DNA of 64,000 nt from DASVBE01 sp963770375 (GCA_963770375.1 CAVYPM010000001.1:109425-173424), one strand, 5' to 3'. Numbered from the stretch's first letter, positions 17,057 through 25,302 are shown. The notes: generated by a model not told the origin, from the sequence alone. Numbers and translations: made by a program.

Positions 17057-17752
17057 TCAAGAATCCCAGTCCTGCAGGGCGTGTGTCCAGGCACCGGTGA
17101 AACTCCGGCCGGTTCCCTCCGGGGTCTCGACCGCGATCCGGAACAGGTCGGGGCGGAGCACGGCCACGGTCAGCGCGGCCGGGCGGCCGGTGCCCGGCTC
17201 CTCGAACCGCACGGTCAGCATCGCGGCCGGCTGACCCGCGGTCAGCTTCAGGCTCCTGGCCACCGCGGGCGGCGGCGGCTGCATTTCCAGGAACGCGGAG
17301 CGGGGCAGCCAGGCCACGGGCGGGTCGCCGGCCTGACCGCCGTCACCGCCGCCCTGGCCGTTGCCGTCCGGGCCGTCGCCGCCCTGACCGTCGCCCGGGC
17401 CAGCTGACGCGGTCAGCGCCTGCCCGGGGAGGGGCAGCACGCTCAGCGCGGCGGCCGGCACGCTGTCCGGCCCGGCCGGCGGGCCGGCGACGAACCGGGC
17501 CAGGTAGGCGGTGGCCAGCGCGGCGGGCTCCCCGCCGGCCGTCCACAGCAGCCGGACCACGCACGCGGACTCACCCGGCGGCACCCCCAGCGACCAGCCG
17601 ATGTCCTCGGGCACCCGGCGCCACGACACGTGCCTGCTCCGGCAGTCGAGCTGGCCGCCCATCGGGTCGACCAGCGCGGCCAGGCCCGGCGCGCCCTCCA
17701 GCGAAATCAGGTAAACGGTGAGTCCTTGAGCCGGCTGGAGACCGCGCCCCAC
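17057..17752 (-). pseudogene. GntR/UTRA-like regulator lacking its DNA-binding domain (chimeric junction with pstB)
   Basis: A 231-aa reading frame homologous to the ligand-binding half of the proteins at 31449-32573 and 38918-39802: YLISLEGAPGLAALVDPMGG, EDIGWSLGVPPGE, LEMQPPPPAVARSL, RPAALTVAVLRPDLFRIAVE. The winged-helix half present in both paralogues is absent; homology begins at YLI, exactly where the truncated pstB ends in another frame. It could be translated from GTG 17752 inside pstB, but without a DNA-binding domain it cannot act as a normal repressor. An insert rich in Gly and Asp lies at residues about 118-142. Confidence 0.7.
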
Positions 17753-18303
17753 AGGCCGACTTCCTTGAGCCGGTTCTCGGCGATGTCCTTCAGCCCGGAC
17801 TTGCTGGCCAGCTTGTGCGCCCGGGCCCCGGCGACCACGTTGTCGATGATCGACATCGGGAACGGGTTGGGCCGCTGGAACACCATGCCGACCCGGCGCC
17901 GCAGCGACATCAGCTCCACGCCCGAGCCGAAGATGCTGTTGCCCTCCAGCATCACGTCGCCGTCGTGGCGGTAGCCGGTCACCTTGTCGTTCATCCGGTT
18001 GAACGTCCGCAGCAGCGTGCTCTTCCCCGAGCCGGTCGGGCCCAGCAGCGCGGTGATCCGGCTCCGCTGGAAGTCCGTGTCGATGTCGCTGAGCACGGCG
18101 CGGGTCCCGAAGCTGAGCGTCAGGTCGACCGTCTTGAAGCTCACACCGTACTCGGCGGAGGACCCGTTCCCGGATGCCTGCTGCACCGTCGCCTGCCGCG
18201 GCAGCTCTGGCCCGGGTCCGGCCGGATCAGCCTGGATTGACACCTGCGTCTCGCCCCCAAGCTCATGGGTTCCCGCCGCGAGCCGCCCCGCGACGTGGTT
18301 CAT
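17707..18303 (-). pseudogene. pstB: truncated phosphate ABC transporter ATPase (pstB 5' part)
   Basis: This encodes the first two thirds of a PstB-type ATPase: Walker A LLGPTGSGKSTLLRTFNRMN, then MSLRRRVGMVFQRPNPFPMS and the helical region ending SSRLKDS. The frame then reads PFT and stops. The LSGGQ signature, Walker B and H-loop are all missing, so it cannot hydrolyse ATP as a normal PstB. The 3' end is fused to the middle of a GntR/UTRA-like gene, which indicates a deletion. A complete pstB exists at 36314-37189. The start at ATG 18303 follows a weak Shine-Dalgarno. Confidence 0.85.
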
Positions 18304-18393
18304 CCTGGGCGGGCCAGGTAACGAGAAGTTGGATAACAGACGAATGTGCAAGCGACGAATGCGTGGCAAGAAGGGAAACAGGGGTCAGGAACG

Positions 18394-18430
18394 CCGAAAG
18401 CCGGGCCCTTGCCCAGGACCCGGCTCTCGG
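18394..18430 (-). terminator. hairpin downstream of sseC
   Basis: CCGAAAGCCGGG and CCCGGCTCTCGG form a 12-bp stem with one mismatch and a 13-base loop. It lies about 80 bases past the sseC stop on the minus strand and before the truncated pstB, so it probably ends the leader-DUF4395-sseA-sseC transcript. Confidence 0.65.
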
Positions 18431-18480
18431 TGTCGTTATCTGGCCGTGACCTCGGCTTTCGTTACGGCCGCGGCCCCGTG

Positions 18481-18519
18481 GTGCTCAGACCGGGTGCTCA
18501 GACCGGGTGCTCAGACCGC
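18481..18519. repeat. 13-bp tandem repeat, three units, overlapping the sseC stop
   Basis: GTGCTCAGACCGG is repeated twice exactly and a third time with a final C. The third unit contains the sseC stop codon. It is probably a slippage product. Confidence 0.85.
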
Positions 18520-18816
18520 GACCTCCAGCTCGGTGACCTCGCCGATGGCCGCGGACACGGTCCGCTCGGCCCGGATCCCGCCGGGCGCGAGCACCCGGAG
18601 CTTCCAGGTGCCGGGCGCGGCGAAGAAACGGAACCCGCCGTCCTCGCCCAGCGGCACCTCGGCCACGAACTCGCCGCCGTCGTTGAGCAGCCGGGCGTAG
18701 CCGGACGGCACCGCGGCGCCGCCGCTGGTCACCCGGCCCTGCACGACCGCTTCCTTGCCGCCGTCCTTGCGCACCTTCGCCCCGCCAACCGGGGCGCCAC
18801 ATCCGCCTGTCGTCAC
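18511..18816 (-). CDS. sseC: DUF1416 domain protein SseC
   Basis: A 101-aa DUF1416 protein, the usual partner encoded next to actinobacterial thiosulfate sulfurtransferases (sseC beside cysA2/A3 in mycobacteria). It starts GGCGAPVGGAKV after a GTG and contains a compact Ig/transthyretin-like domain (VVQGRVTSGGAAVPSGYARL ... FRFFAAPGTWKLRVLAPGG). The GTG overlaps the sseA TGA (GTGA), showing translational coupling. Its biochemical role is not established; association with sulfur transfer is from conserved context. Confidence 0.9.
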   Translation of the reverse strand: MTTGGCGAPVGGAKVRKDGGKEAVVQGRVTSGGAAVPSGYARLLNDGGEFVAEVPLGEDGGFRFFAAPGTWKLRVLAPGGIRAERTVSAAIGEVTELEVAV

Positions 18817-19656
18817 TGACCGTCCCCAACCTCGATCGGGACCCCGACCAGGGACCCGTATTCCGTCCACGACCCGTCGTAGTTCTTCACGTTCGCCTGG
18901 CCGAGCAGCTCGTGCAGCACGAACCAGGTGTGTGCGGACCGCTCGCCGATCCGGCAGTAGGCGATCGTGTCCTTGCCGAAGTCGACCCCGGCCTCGTCGC
19001 CGTACAGCGCGCGCAGCGCGTCGTCCGACTTGAACGTGCCGTCTTCCTCGGCCGCCTTGGACCAGGGCACGTTCTTCGCGGTGGGGATGTGGCCGCCGCG
19101 CTGGGCCTGCTCCTGGGGCAGGTGGGCGGGGGCCAGCAGCCGGCCGGCGAACTCGTCCGGCGACCGCACGTCGACCAGGTTCTGCTGCCCGATCGCGGCC
19201 ACGACCTCGTCGCGGAACGCCCGGATCGCGGTGTCCTGGTCCTTGGCCTGGTAGCTGGTGGCCGCGCGCTTGCGGCACCTCGGTGACCAGCTCGCGGGAG
19301 TCGAGCTCCCACTTCTTCCGGCCGCCGTCGAGCAGCTTGGTGTTCTGGTGCCCGTACAGCCGGAAGTACCAGTACGCGTAGGCGGCGAACCAGTTGTTGT
19401 TGCCGCCGTACAGCACGACGGTGTCGTCGTTGCCGATGCCCCGCGCGGACAGCAGCGCCTCGAAGCCGGCCTTGTCCACGAAGTCACGGCGGACCGGGTC
19501 CTGCAGGTCCGCCTTCCAGTCGATCTTCACCGCGCCGCGGATGTGGCCCTTGTCGTACGCGCTGGTGTCCTCGTCGACCTCGACGATGACGACCCCGGGG
19601 TCGCCGCGGTGGGCTTCCAGCCACTCGGCGTCCACGAGCACATCAGATCGGCTCAT
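18813..19656 (-). pseudogene. sseA: thiosulfate sulfurtransferase (rhodanese), frameshifted
   Basis: A two-domain rhodanese of about 280 residues. The first domain (SDVLVDAEWLEAHRGDPGVV ... VVLYGGNNNWFAAYAYWYFR ... ELVTEVPQ) is in the frame starting at ATG 19656 (AAGGAGG upstream). The second (ATSYQAKDQDTAIRAFRDEV ... VDVRSPDEFAGR ... and the catalytic TIAYCRIGERSAHTW) is in another frame. One extra base in the CG-repeat near 19262-19271 separates them. Unrepaired, the first domain reads through random sequence into the sseC frame. The gene lies between DUF4395 and sseC in a sulfur operon. Either a real null or a consensus error. Confidence 0.85.
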
Positions 19657-19671
19657 CGGGAACCTCCTTGT

Positions 19672-20109
19672 TCAGATACGGCCCGCGCCGGTCATCGCCC
19701 GGCCCGGCCAGATTCGGCGGATTAGCAGATACATCTCGCAGCCAAGGCAGAGCCCGAAGACCCCGTTGAGGAACGCCGCGAGCACTCCAGCAGCAGCGGC
19801 GGCCAGGCCGAGCGCGGTCGCGCCCGTCGCATAGCCAATCACGCCGACGATGCTGATAACGAGCCCGGCACCCTGCGCGAACCGCGGCGGGGCCGCGGGC
19901 TCGAGCTCGGCGGGCGGGCCCAGCCGGGGCCGGATCAGCCACCGGTACAGCAGGCCGTAGGGCGACCTGGGCAGGCCCAGGGTCACCCCGGCCGCGAACA
20001 CCAGCCCTTGTGCGGCCAGCAGCCAGACGCTGCCGGTGATGAGCACCACGACGAAGACCACGAGGGTCACCAGTGCACCGAAGCGCGGTCCCCTGGGGTC
20101 GATCTCCAT
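19672..20109 (-). CDS. DUF4395 family membrane protein
   Basis: A 145-aa integral membrane protein with about four hydrophobic segments: LVTLVVFVVVLITGSVWLLA, a following amphipathic stretch, AGLVISIVGVIGYATG and LGLAAAAAGVLAAFLNGVFG. It carries the family hallmark CLGCEMYLL (around residue 121), a CxxC at the membrane edge. It is the first gene after a cysteine-type leader peptide and 15 bp upstream of sseA. The family is linked to sulfur or thiol metabolism by context; a role in transport or thiol exchange is an inference. Confidence 0.88.
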   Translation of the reverse strand: MEIDPRGPRFGALVTLVVFVVVLITGSVWLLAAQGLVFAAGVTLGLPRSPYGLLYRWLIRPRLGPPAELEPAAPPRFAQGAGLVISIVGVIGYATGATALGLAAAAAGVLAAFLNGVFGLCLGCEMYLLIRRIWPGRAMTGAGRI

Positions 20110-20187
20110 CGGCGGTTTCCTTCCGCGAGGCTGGCCGGTCCTTCTCGGTCCGGCCCGGCCGCGCGCTCGCCGCTGGGTGCTGGCGGG

Positions 20188-20301
20188 CTAGCGGGCCTGG
20201 CCGGGCAAGACGGGACACCGCCCGGTCGCCAGCCGGCAGTAGTCCACCACCCGGCGCCTGGTCAGCACCAGACCCGCCCCGTTTCCTGGCGTGCGCCTCA
20301 T
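20188..20301 (-). CDS. leader peptide of the sulfur operon (attenuation type)
   Basis: A 37-codon ORF from ATG 20301, ending 78 bases before the DUF4395 start. It contains the signature of actinobacterial sulfur-gene leader peptides, TRRRVVDYCRLATGRC, with cysteines at positions 22 and 29. In that class, ribosome stalling at cysteine codons when cysteine is scarce controls expression of the downstream genes. The operon downstream (DUF4395, sseA, sseC) fits this. Regulation here is inferred from the family, not shown. Confidence 0.8.
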   Translation of the reverse strand: MRRTPGNGAGLVLTRRRVVDYCRLATGRCPVLPGQAR

Positions 20302-20328
20302 ATCCACCGGTCCGCAGGATAAAGCACG

Positions 20329-20772
20329 TCAGGTCACCTCGCCCAGGGCCGCGATGACGTCGGCCTTGCGCGGCTGCCCGCTGGCCCGGCGGGCGATCCG
20401 CCCGTCCGGGCCGAGGACCAGGACCGTCGGCGTGCGCCGCACGTCCAGGCGGCGGACCAGGTCCAGGTGCGATTCGGCGTCGATTTCCACGTGCGCGATC
20501 CCGTCGGTCATCGCGGCCACGTCGGCCAGCACCTGGCGGGTCGCCCGGCAGGGCGCGCAGAACGCGGTGGAGAACTGAACCAGCGTGGCCCGCGCGCCGA
20601 GCGGCGCGCCCAGGTCAGCCGTTGTCAGCCCGGGTCCCGCGGGCGCGGCCCCGGCCGGGCCGCCGGCGGCCGGACGGGCGGGCCGCATGGTGCCGTTGCG
20701 GGTGCGGTACAGCAGGCCGGTCGCGGTGGCCAGGGCAAGCGCCGCCACCGCCACGATGATCCCTGCCGTCAC
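20329..20772 (-). CDS. thioredoxin family protein, membrane-anchored
   Basis: A 147-aa protein with one N-terminal membrane helix (TAGIIVAVAALALATATGLL), a short linker and a thioredoxin domain with redox motif FCAPC (around residue 70) and cis-Pro segment RRTPTVLVLGPDGR. GTG start at 20772. It is probably a membrane-tethered thiol oxidoreductase facing the outside, or a partner for the adjacent sulfur operon, which starts just downstream on the same strand. Confidence 0.87.
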   Translation of the reverse strand: MTAGIIVAVAALALATATGLLYRTRNGTMRPARPAAGGPAGAAPAGPGLTTADLGAPLGARATLVQFSTAFCAPCRATRQVLADVAAMTDGIAHVEIDAESHLDLVRRLDVRRTPTVLVLGPDGRIARRASGQPRKADVIAALGEVT

Positions 20773-20826
20773 GAGGGATAGAGCACTGCGGACAGGCCGG
20801 TCATTCCCGCCTGGCCGGACAAGGAC

Positions 20827-21528
20827 TTAAGTCGTCGGGATGTTCAGCAGGTCCTGGCCGCCGGACCAGATCTGGAACCCGACCACGTCCTGCTCCTGCA
20901 GCGCCGAGGACGCCGGGTACTCGGCCTCCCCCGTCCCGTACGGGACTTTCCAGCTGCCGGCCGGGAACCTCTTCCCGTCCGCGTTCACCACCCACATCGT
21001 GCAGGAGATACCCGGCGCGACGCCGCTGACCTTCACGTCTATCGCGGTGCCCCAGGTGACCTTCCGGTAGGAAACGGTGGCGGCTACGCCGGTGACGGGG
21101 TTGGACGCCGAGACCACCTCGGCTGCCGCGGTGATCGCGGGCTGGCTCTGGCCGCCAGGGATCAGGAAGTGCGCGCCCGCGACCCCGGAGGCGATCGCGA
21201 ACACCACCGCCGCCGCGGCGGCCAGGATGCCCCGCCAGCGCCCGGTGGCGCGCCGCGCGGCGACCTCCTTCAGCAGCCGGGCCAGCAGCTCCGCGGGCGG
21301 CTCTTCCAGGTCGCGCAGTTCCGCGCTTTCCAGGATGACCCGCTCGGCGTCCCGGGCCGGCACCCGGCCGAGCAGCGCGGGCAGGCCGGCCAGGCCGGCC
21401 AGTTCCTCGCGGCACTCGCGGCAGCCAGCAAGATGAAGGTCGACCAGCATCCGCTCAGCCGGATCGAGGGCGCCCACGACGTAGACGCCGAGCGACTGGC
21501 GCATGTTGTGGCAGGCCGGGTTGCTCAT
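20827..21528 (-). CDS. anti-sigma factor with zinc-finger (ZAS) domain
   Basis: A 233-aa membrane anti-sigma factor. The cytosolic N-terminus has the ZAS motif HX3CX2C (H32, C36, C39). One membrane helix (WRGILAAAAAVVFAIASGVA, around residues 97-116) leads to an RskA-like extracellular domain ending VGFQIWSGGQDLLNI. It overlaps the sigma-factor gene by four bases (ATGA), so the pair is translationally coupled. It likely sequesters the sigma factor until regulated proteolysis releases it; the signal is unknown. Confidence 0.92.
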   Translation of the reverse strand: MSNPACHNMRQSLGVYVVGALDPAERMLVDLHLAGCRECREELAGLAGLPALLGRVPARDAERVILESAELRDLEEPPAELLARLLKEVAARRATGRWRGILAAAAAVVFAIASGVAGAHFLIPGGQSQPAITAAAEVVSASNPVTGVAATVSYRKVTWGTAIDVKVSGVAPGISCTMWVVNADGKRFPAGSWKVPYGTGEAEYPASSALQEQDVVGFQIWSGGQDLLNIPTT

Positions 21529-22100
21529 GGCGCAAGCCCCCGTTCCTCCAGGGCCAGTTTCAGGGCCCTCAGCGCGTAGAAAGTCCGTGATTTGACGGTG
21601 CCTGCCGGGATGCCGAGGACGACCGCGGCCTCGGCGACCGACTTGCCCCGGTAGTACGTCTCCAGCAGCACGCCCCGGTGCTCGGGCCGCAGCGACTTCA
21701 GCGCGTCGGCGACCGCCCAGGACTCCAGCGCCCGCTCGGCCTCGTCCGGCGCCGGGACCAGCTCGAGGGCGGCCTCGCCGACCTCGCGGGGCCGGGCCTT
21801 CCTGGCCCGGTAGGCGTCCACGGCCAGGTTCCTGGCCACGGCGAACAGCCAGGGACGCGGCGGCCGTTCCGCGATCGCGTCAGGATGCTGCCACGCCCGC
21901 AGCAGCGTCTCCTGCACGATGTCCTCCGCGCGTTGCCGGTCACCACTGGTGAGATGCATGGCGTACCGCAGCAGCGGTCCGGCGTGCTCGGCATAGAGCG
22001 TGCGCACAAGGACGTCGTCAGATACGACGTCGGAGCCTCGCCGGCCTGCTTTGATGCCCGCCACACCCAGGTGAACGCGCCGTCCGGCCTTGCGGTTCAC
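21525..22100 (-). CDS. ECF sigma factor (group 4 sigma-70)
   Basis: A protein of up to 191 residues with region 2 (YAMHLTSGDRQRAEDIVQET and RPWLFAVARNLAVDAYRAR) and region 4 (LRPEHRGVLLETYYRGKSVA and VLGIPAGTVKSRTFYALRAL). It lacks regions 1 and 3, as ECF sigmas do. The GTG at 22100 is used with GGGAAAAG upstream; a GTG twelve codons later is possible, so the N-terminal Lys/Arg-rich stretch is uncertain. It is coupled to the ZAS anti-sigma gene downstream and resembles SigK/SigL-type pairs. Autoregulation is expected. Confidence 0.92.
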   Translation of the reverse strand: MNRKAGRRVHLGVAGIKAGRRGSDVVSDDVLVRTLYAEHAGPLLRYAMHLTSGDRQRAEDIVQETLLRAWQHPDAIAERPPRPWLFAVARNLAVDAYRARKARPREVGEAALELVPAPDEAERALESWAVADALKSLRPEHRGVLLETYYRGKSVAEAAVVLGIPAGTVKSRTFYALRALKLALEERGLAP

Positions 22101-22160
22101 GACTTTTCCCAGAAAGTTACCCCGACGTAGCGGATTGGCCCGCCGCGGCGGGTTTCCCGG

Positions 22161-22421
22161 CTAGCCACCGGCGAACGGCGGCAGCACCTCGATCACCGCC
22201 GCTTCGTCGAGCCGGACCGATTCCGGGGCCCGGGTGCCGACCGGCGCGCCGTCGATCAGGAATGCGGACCGGGCCAGAACCTGGCGGAACCGGGGGGCGG
22301 ACGGGGCGCTGCCGCCCGCCTGGGCCAGGGCTTCGGCCAGGGTCAGGGCTGCGACCTGCTCTTCCGTCGCGCCCGCCGCGTCCTTCGCGGCCGCCCAGTA
22401 CCGAAACGTCACTATGGCCAT
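22161..22421 (-). CDS. MoaD/ThiS family sulfur-carrier protein
   Basis: An 86-aa beta-grasp protein starting MAIVTFRYWAAAKDAAG and ending PPFAGG. The terminal Gly-Gly is the site adenylated and thiocarboxylated in MoaD/ThiS proteins, which pass sulfur to molybdopterin or thiazole synthesis. No moaE, moeB or thiG lies nearby, so its pathway is open. It is divergent from glnR. A molybdenum hydroxylase gene elsewhere in this window shows the cell could use molybdopterin. Confidence 0.85.
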   Translation of the reverse strand: MAIVTFRYWAAAKDAAGATEEQVAALTLAEALAQAGGSAPSAPRFRQVLARSAFLIDGAPVGTRAPESVRLDEAAVIEVLPPFAGG

Positions 22422-22528
22422 GTCAGCTATCCTCGCATCTAGCGAGTCCTGGGCAGCGGCGCCATGGTTCTCGCGGGCAGTCCAGGCGCAGTGCCGCGGA
22501 CGCAACCGCGGACCGGAGGTGGCAGCAG

Positions 22529-23352
22529 TTGAGCGACGTGCTCCTGCTCTCAGGCGCCCAGGACCCCTCGGCTGACATCCTGCCCTCGCTCGGCTTGCTG
22601 CCGCACTCTGTCAGGCTAGCGCCTGCCGAGGTGGCCTCGGTCGCCAGCGGACCGCTGGCCGACGCCGTGCTGATCGACGCGCGGCGCGATCTGGTCGCCG
22701 CCAAGGGCCTGTTCCGCCAGCTGCGCGCGGCCGGCCTGGAGATCCCGCTGCTCGCCGTGGTGGCCGAGGGCGGCTGGGCGGCGATCACCGCCGACTGGGG
22801 GGCCGATGACGTCATGCTGCACACCGCGGGCCCGGGCGAGGTCGAGGCCCGGCTGCGGCTGGCCATTGGCCGCCGCACGGCCGGCGGCCGGCCGAGGCGG
22901 GCGAGATCAGGACCGGCGACCTGGTGATCGACGAGGCGAGCTACACGGCCCGGCTGCGCCGCCGCACGCTGGACCTGACCTTCAAGGAGTTCGAGCTGCT
23001 GAAGTTCCTGGCCCAGCACCCGGCCCGGGTGTTCACCCGGTCGCAGCTGCTCCAGGAGGTCTGGGGCTACGACTACTTCGGCGGCACCCGCACGGTCGAC
23101 GTGCACGTCCGGCGGCTGCGCGCGAAGCTCGGCGCCGAGCACGAGCAGATGATCGGCACCGTGCGCAACGTCGGCTACCGGTTCGTCCCGCCGCCGGCCA
23201 GGACCGCGGCACGGGCGGACGGGGGCAGCTCGCCAGACGGCGGGAGCCCGCCGTCTGATGACCGTGGCCGGGGCGCCGACCCGGCCACGAACCGCGAGCG
23301 CGCCCGGCACGGCCGGCCCGGCACCCCGGTGGCGGCCCATGCCGACGCCTGA
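22529..23352 (+). pseudogene. glnR: nitrogen regulator GlnR (orphan OmpR-type response regulator), frameshifted
   Basis: The N-terminal pseudo-receiver (ADAVLIDARRDLVAAKGLFR, AAITADWGADDVMLHTAGPG, VEARLRLAIGRR) and the C-terminal winged helix (LDLTFKEFELLKFLAQHPAR, TRTVDVHVRRLRAKLG, IGTVRNVGYRFV) match GlnR, the global activator and repressor of nitrogen genes in actinomycetes. They lie in different frames. A one-base loss in the GC-rich linker around 22880-22894 separates them; the receiver half ends at TGA 22925-22927. The start is TTG 22529 behind GGAGGTGG. The 3' end overlaps mshD. Either a real null or a consensus error. Confidence 0.87.
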
Positions 23353-24283
23353 CCGGCCAGCTGGCCAGATCGACGTCCGCGAGGCGCTGACCCGGGCCGA
23401 CGCGGCCGAGGTGGCCAGCCTGGTCGAGGCCGCCGCGCGGGCCGACGGGGTGACGCCGCTGTCCGAGCATGTGCTGCTGCACCTGCGCTACGGCGACGAC
23501 CCGGGGGCCAGGGACCTGCTCCTGAGCGACGGCGGCGCGCTCGCCGGGTTCGCCCACCTGGACCCGGCCGGACCCGATGGTCCGGCCGGCGAGCTCGTCA
23601 TCCATCCCCGTGCCCGGCGCCGCGGGCTCGGCCTGCAGCTGGCCAGGGCCCTGCAGGCCGAGTCGGGCCGGCTGGCGCCGCCCGGTGGCCCGGCCCTGCG
23701 GGTCTGGGCGCACGGCGGGCTGCCCGCGGCCGCCGTGCTGGCCGAGGCGGCCGGCTTCGGCCTGGCCCGCTCGCTGTACCAGCTGCGGCGGCCGCTGGAC
23801 AGCGCGATCGACCCGCCGCGGATCCCGGACGGCGTCACGATCCGGTCCTTCGTGCCCGGCCAGGACGAGCAGGCCTGGCTGGCGGTGAACGCCCGGGCCT
23901 TCGCCCATCACCCGGAGCAGGGCTCGTGGACCGTGGCCGACCTGGCCCAGCGGGAACGGCAGGACTGGTTCGACCCGGCGGGCTTCTTCCTGGCCGAGCG
24001 GGACGGCCGGCTGGCCGGGTTCCACTGGACGAAGGTTCATCCGGGCGGCGAGGAGGGCGACGGCCGGATCGGCGAGGTGTACGTGGTCGGCGTGGACCCG
24101 TCCGAGCAGGGCACCGGCCTGGGGAAGGCGCTGACCGTGCTCGGCCTGCGCCACCTGCAGGCCCGCGGCCTGCCCGCGGTCATGCTGTACGTGGACGGTG
24201 ACAATGAAGCCGCGATGGCGCTCTACGAGAAGCTGGGGTTTGCCCGCTGGCACGTCGACCTGATGTACGCCGCACCTGGCTAG
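23339..24283 (+). CDS. mshD: mycothiol synthase
   Basis: A 314-aa tandem GNAT protein catalysing the last step of mycothiol synthesis, acetylation of Cys-GlcN-Ins with acetyl-CoA. The N-terminal GNAT domain contains ELVIHPRARRRGLGLQLARA. The catalytic C-terminal domain contains EVYVVGVDPSEQGTGLGKAL and ends MLYVDGDNEAAMALYEKLGF, typical of MshD. ATG 23339 gives the usual length and overlaps the glnR stop by 14 bases. It marks the organism as a mycothiol-producing actinomycete. Confidence 0.95.
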   Translation: MPTPDRPAGQIDVREALTRADAAEVASLVEAAARADGVTPLSEHVLLHLRYGDDPGARDLLLSDGGALAGFAHLDPAGPDGPAGELVIHPRARRRGLGLQLARALQAESGRLAPPGGPALRVWAHGGLPAAAVLAEAAGFGLARSLYQLRRPLDSAIDPPRIPDGVTIRSFVPGQDEQAWLAVNARAFAHHPEQGSWTVADLAQRERQDWFDPAGFFLAERDGRLAGFHWTKVHPGGEEGDGRIGEVYVVGVDPSEQGTGLGKALTVLGLRHLQARGLPAVMLYVDGDNEAAMALYEKLGFARWHVDLMYAAPG

Positions 24284-24671
24284 GGCCTGTCTCGAAGTCC
24301 GGGTCGATCAGGGAGCGGGCATCCCGCGCCCGGCTGGCAAGGCGGAGGAAGCGCCAGGCCGCGATGGCGACGGCAGCCGCCAGCGGATGCGGGGCCCGCA
24401 GCCAGGCTCGGCGGCCGAGCCGCTCCCGCACAGCTGCGAGGGGCAGGCTGCGGATCGGCAGCACGCCGAGAACCTGGTCGAGCTCGTCCGCGGTCAGCGG
24501 CCGGTCACTGGCGGCCACCGCCCCGAGCACGTCCGCGTAGAGATCGATTTCCTCCAGCGCCACCCGGTCGTGAACGCGGAAGTCAAGATCGTCCGGCACC
24601 GCGTCCACCTCCCCTGGCTGAGCGTCCGCGGGTATGGGGACCAGGCTACGGCGGGAACGGGTCCGGCGCAT
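24180..24671 (-). CDS. hypothetical protein convergent with mshD
   Basis: An ORF of up to 163 aa. The segment DLDFRVHDRVALEEIDLYAD, followed by VAASDRPLTADELDQVLGV (residues about 28-70), looks like conserved actinobacterial coding sequence of unknown function. After about residue 115 the protein becomes Arg/Ser-rich and its last 104 bases overlap the 3' end of mshD in antisense. The true gene may therefore be shorter, its stop lost by mutation. No function can be assigned. Confidence 0.5.
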   Translation of the reverse strand: MRRTRSRRSLVPIPADAQPGEVDAVPDDLDFRVHDRVALEEIDLYADVLGAVAASDRPLTADELDQVLGVLPIRSLPLAAVRERLGRRAWLRAPHPLAAAVAIAAWRFLRLASRARDARSLIDPDFETGPSQVRRTSGRRASGQTPASRRAPSRLHCHRPRTA

Positions 24672-24738
24672 GACCCATCAGGGTCATTTTCGGACCACCC
24701 GCGAGGCGTAGAGAACTACCCCGTAAGGATGATGCGGG

Positions 24739-24770
24739 GGTAGGGCTGGGCCCACCCCGGGGGCCCTACC
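24739..24770 (-). terminator. hairpin at the 3' end of the carbonic anhydrase gene
   Basis: GGTAGGGC and GCCCTACC form an 8-bp stem around a C/G-rich loop, overlapping the stop region of the minus-strand carbonic anhydrase gene. It is a candidate terminator. Confidence 0.45.
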
Positions 24771-25302
24771 CGGCGGGGCCGTCCTGCCATTTCGCCCGGC
24801 GGTGCCGCTCGGCCCGGTCCCGGTAGTGCGCCGGGGTGCCGGCGAAGGTGGCCCGGTCCCGGTCGGTGAGCTCGCGCACCACCCGGCCGGGCACGCCAGC
24901 GTAGAGCACGCCGCCTGGCACCAGCGTTCCGGGCAGGACCACCGTGCCCGCCGCGACGAGGGCCCCCGGCCCGATCCTGGCCCGGCCGAGGACGATCGCG
25001 CCGATGCCGACCAGCGCGCCCTCGTCCACCTGGGCGCCGTGCACGGTGGCCCGGTGTCCCAGGCTGACCCGGTCGGCCACCACGGCCGGCTCGCCCTCGT
25101 CGGTGTGCAGGCAGCACAGATCCTGGATGTTGCAGTCCGCGCCGACGATGATCTCGTCCGCATCGCCGCGCAGCACCGAGCCGTACCACACGCTGGTGCC
25201 GCGGCCCAGCGTCACCTGCCCGACGACCACGGCCCCGGGCGCCACCCACGCGTCGGGGTGGATCACCGGGCTGGCGCCGTCTACCGATCCGATCATGCTC
25301 AT
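24766..25302 (-). CDS. gamma-class carbonic anhydrase family protein
   Basis: A 178-aa left-handed beta-helix protein with hexapeptide repeats. The three zinc-ligand histidines of the gamma-CA family are visible at H66 (CCLHTDEG), H83 (SLGHRA) and H88 (TVHGAQ). Length is typical of YrdA/PaaY-like members, many of which have weak or unknown CO2-hydration activity. ATG 25302 is chosen; a second ATG lies two codons on. A longer upstream frame is not conserved. Confidence 0.9.
   Translation of the reverse strand: MSMIGSVDGASPVIHPDAWVAPGAVVVGQVTLGRGTSVWYGSVLRGDADEIIVGADCNIQDLCCLHTDEGEPAVVADRVSLGHRATVHGAQVDEGALVGIGAIVLGRARIGPGALVAAGTVVLPGTLVPGGVLYAGVPGRVVRELTDRDRATFAGTPAHYRDRAERHRRAKWQDGPAG

Noticed and set aside
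18481..18519. A possible CRISPR-like array
   Set aside because: The 13-bp units are directly adjacent with no spacers and only three copies; this is a simple tandem repeat.
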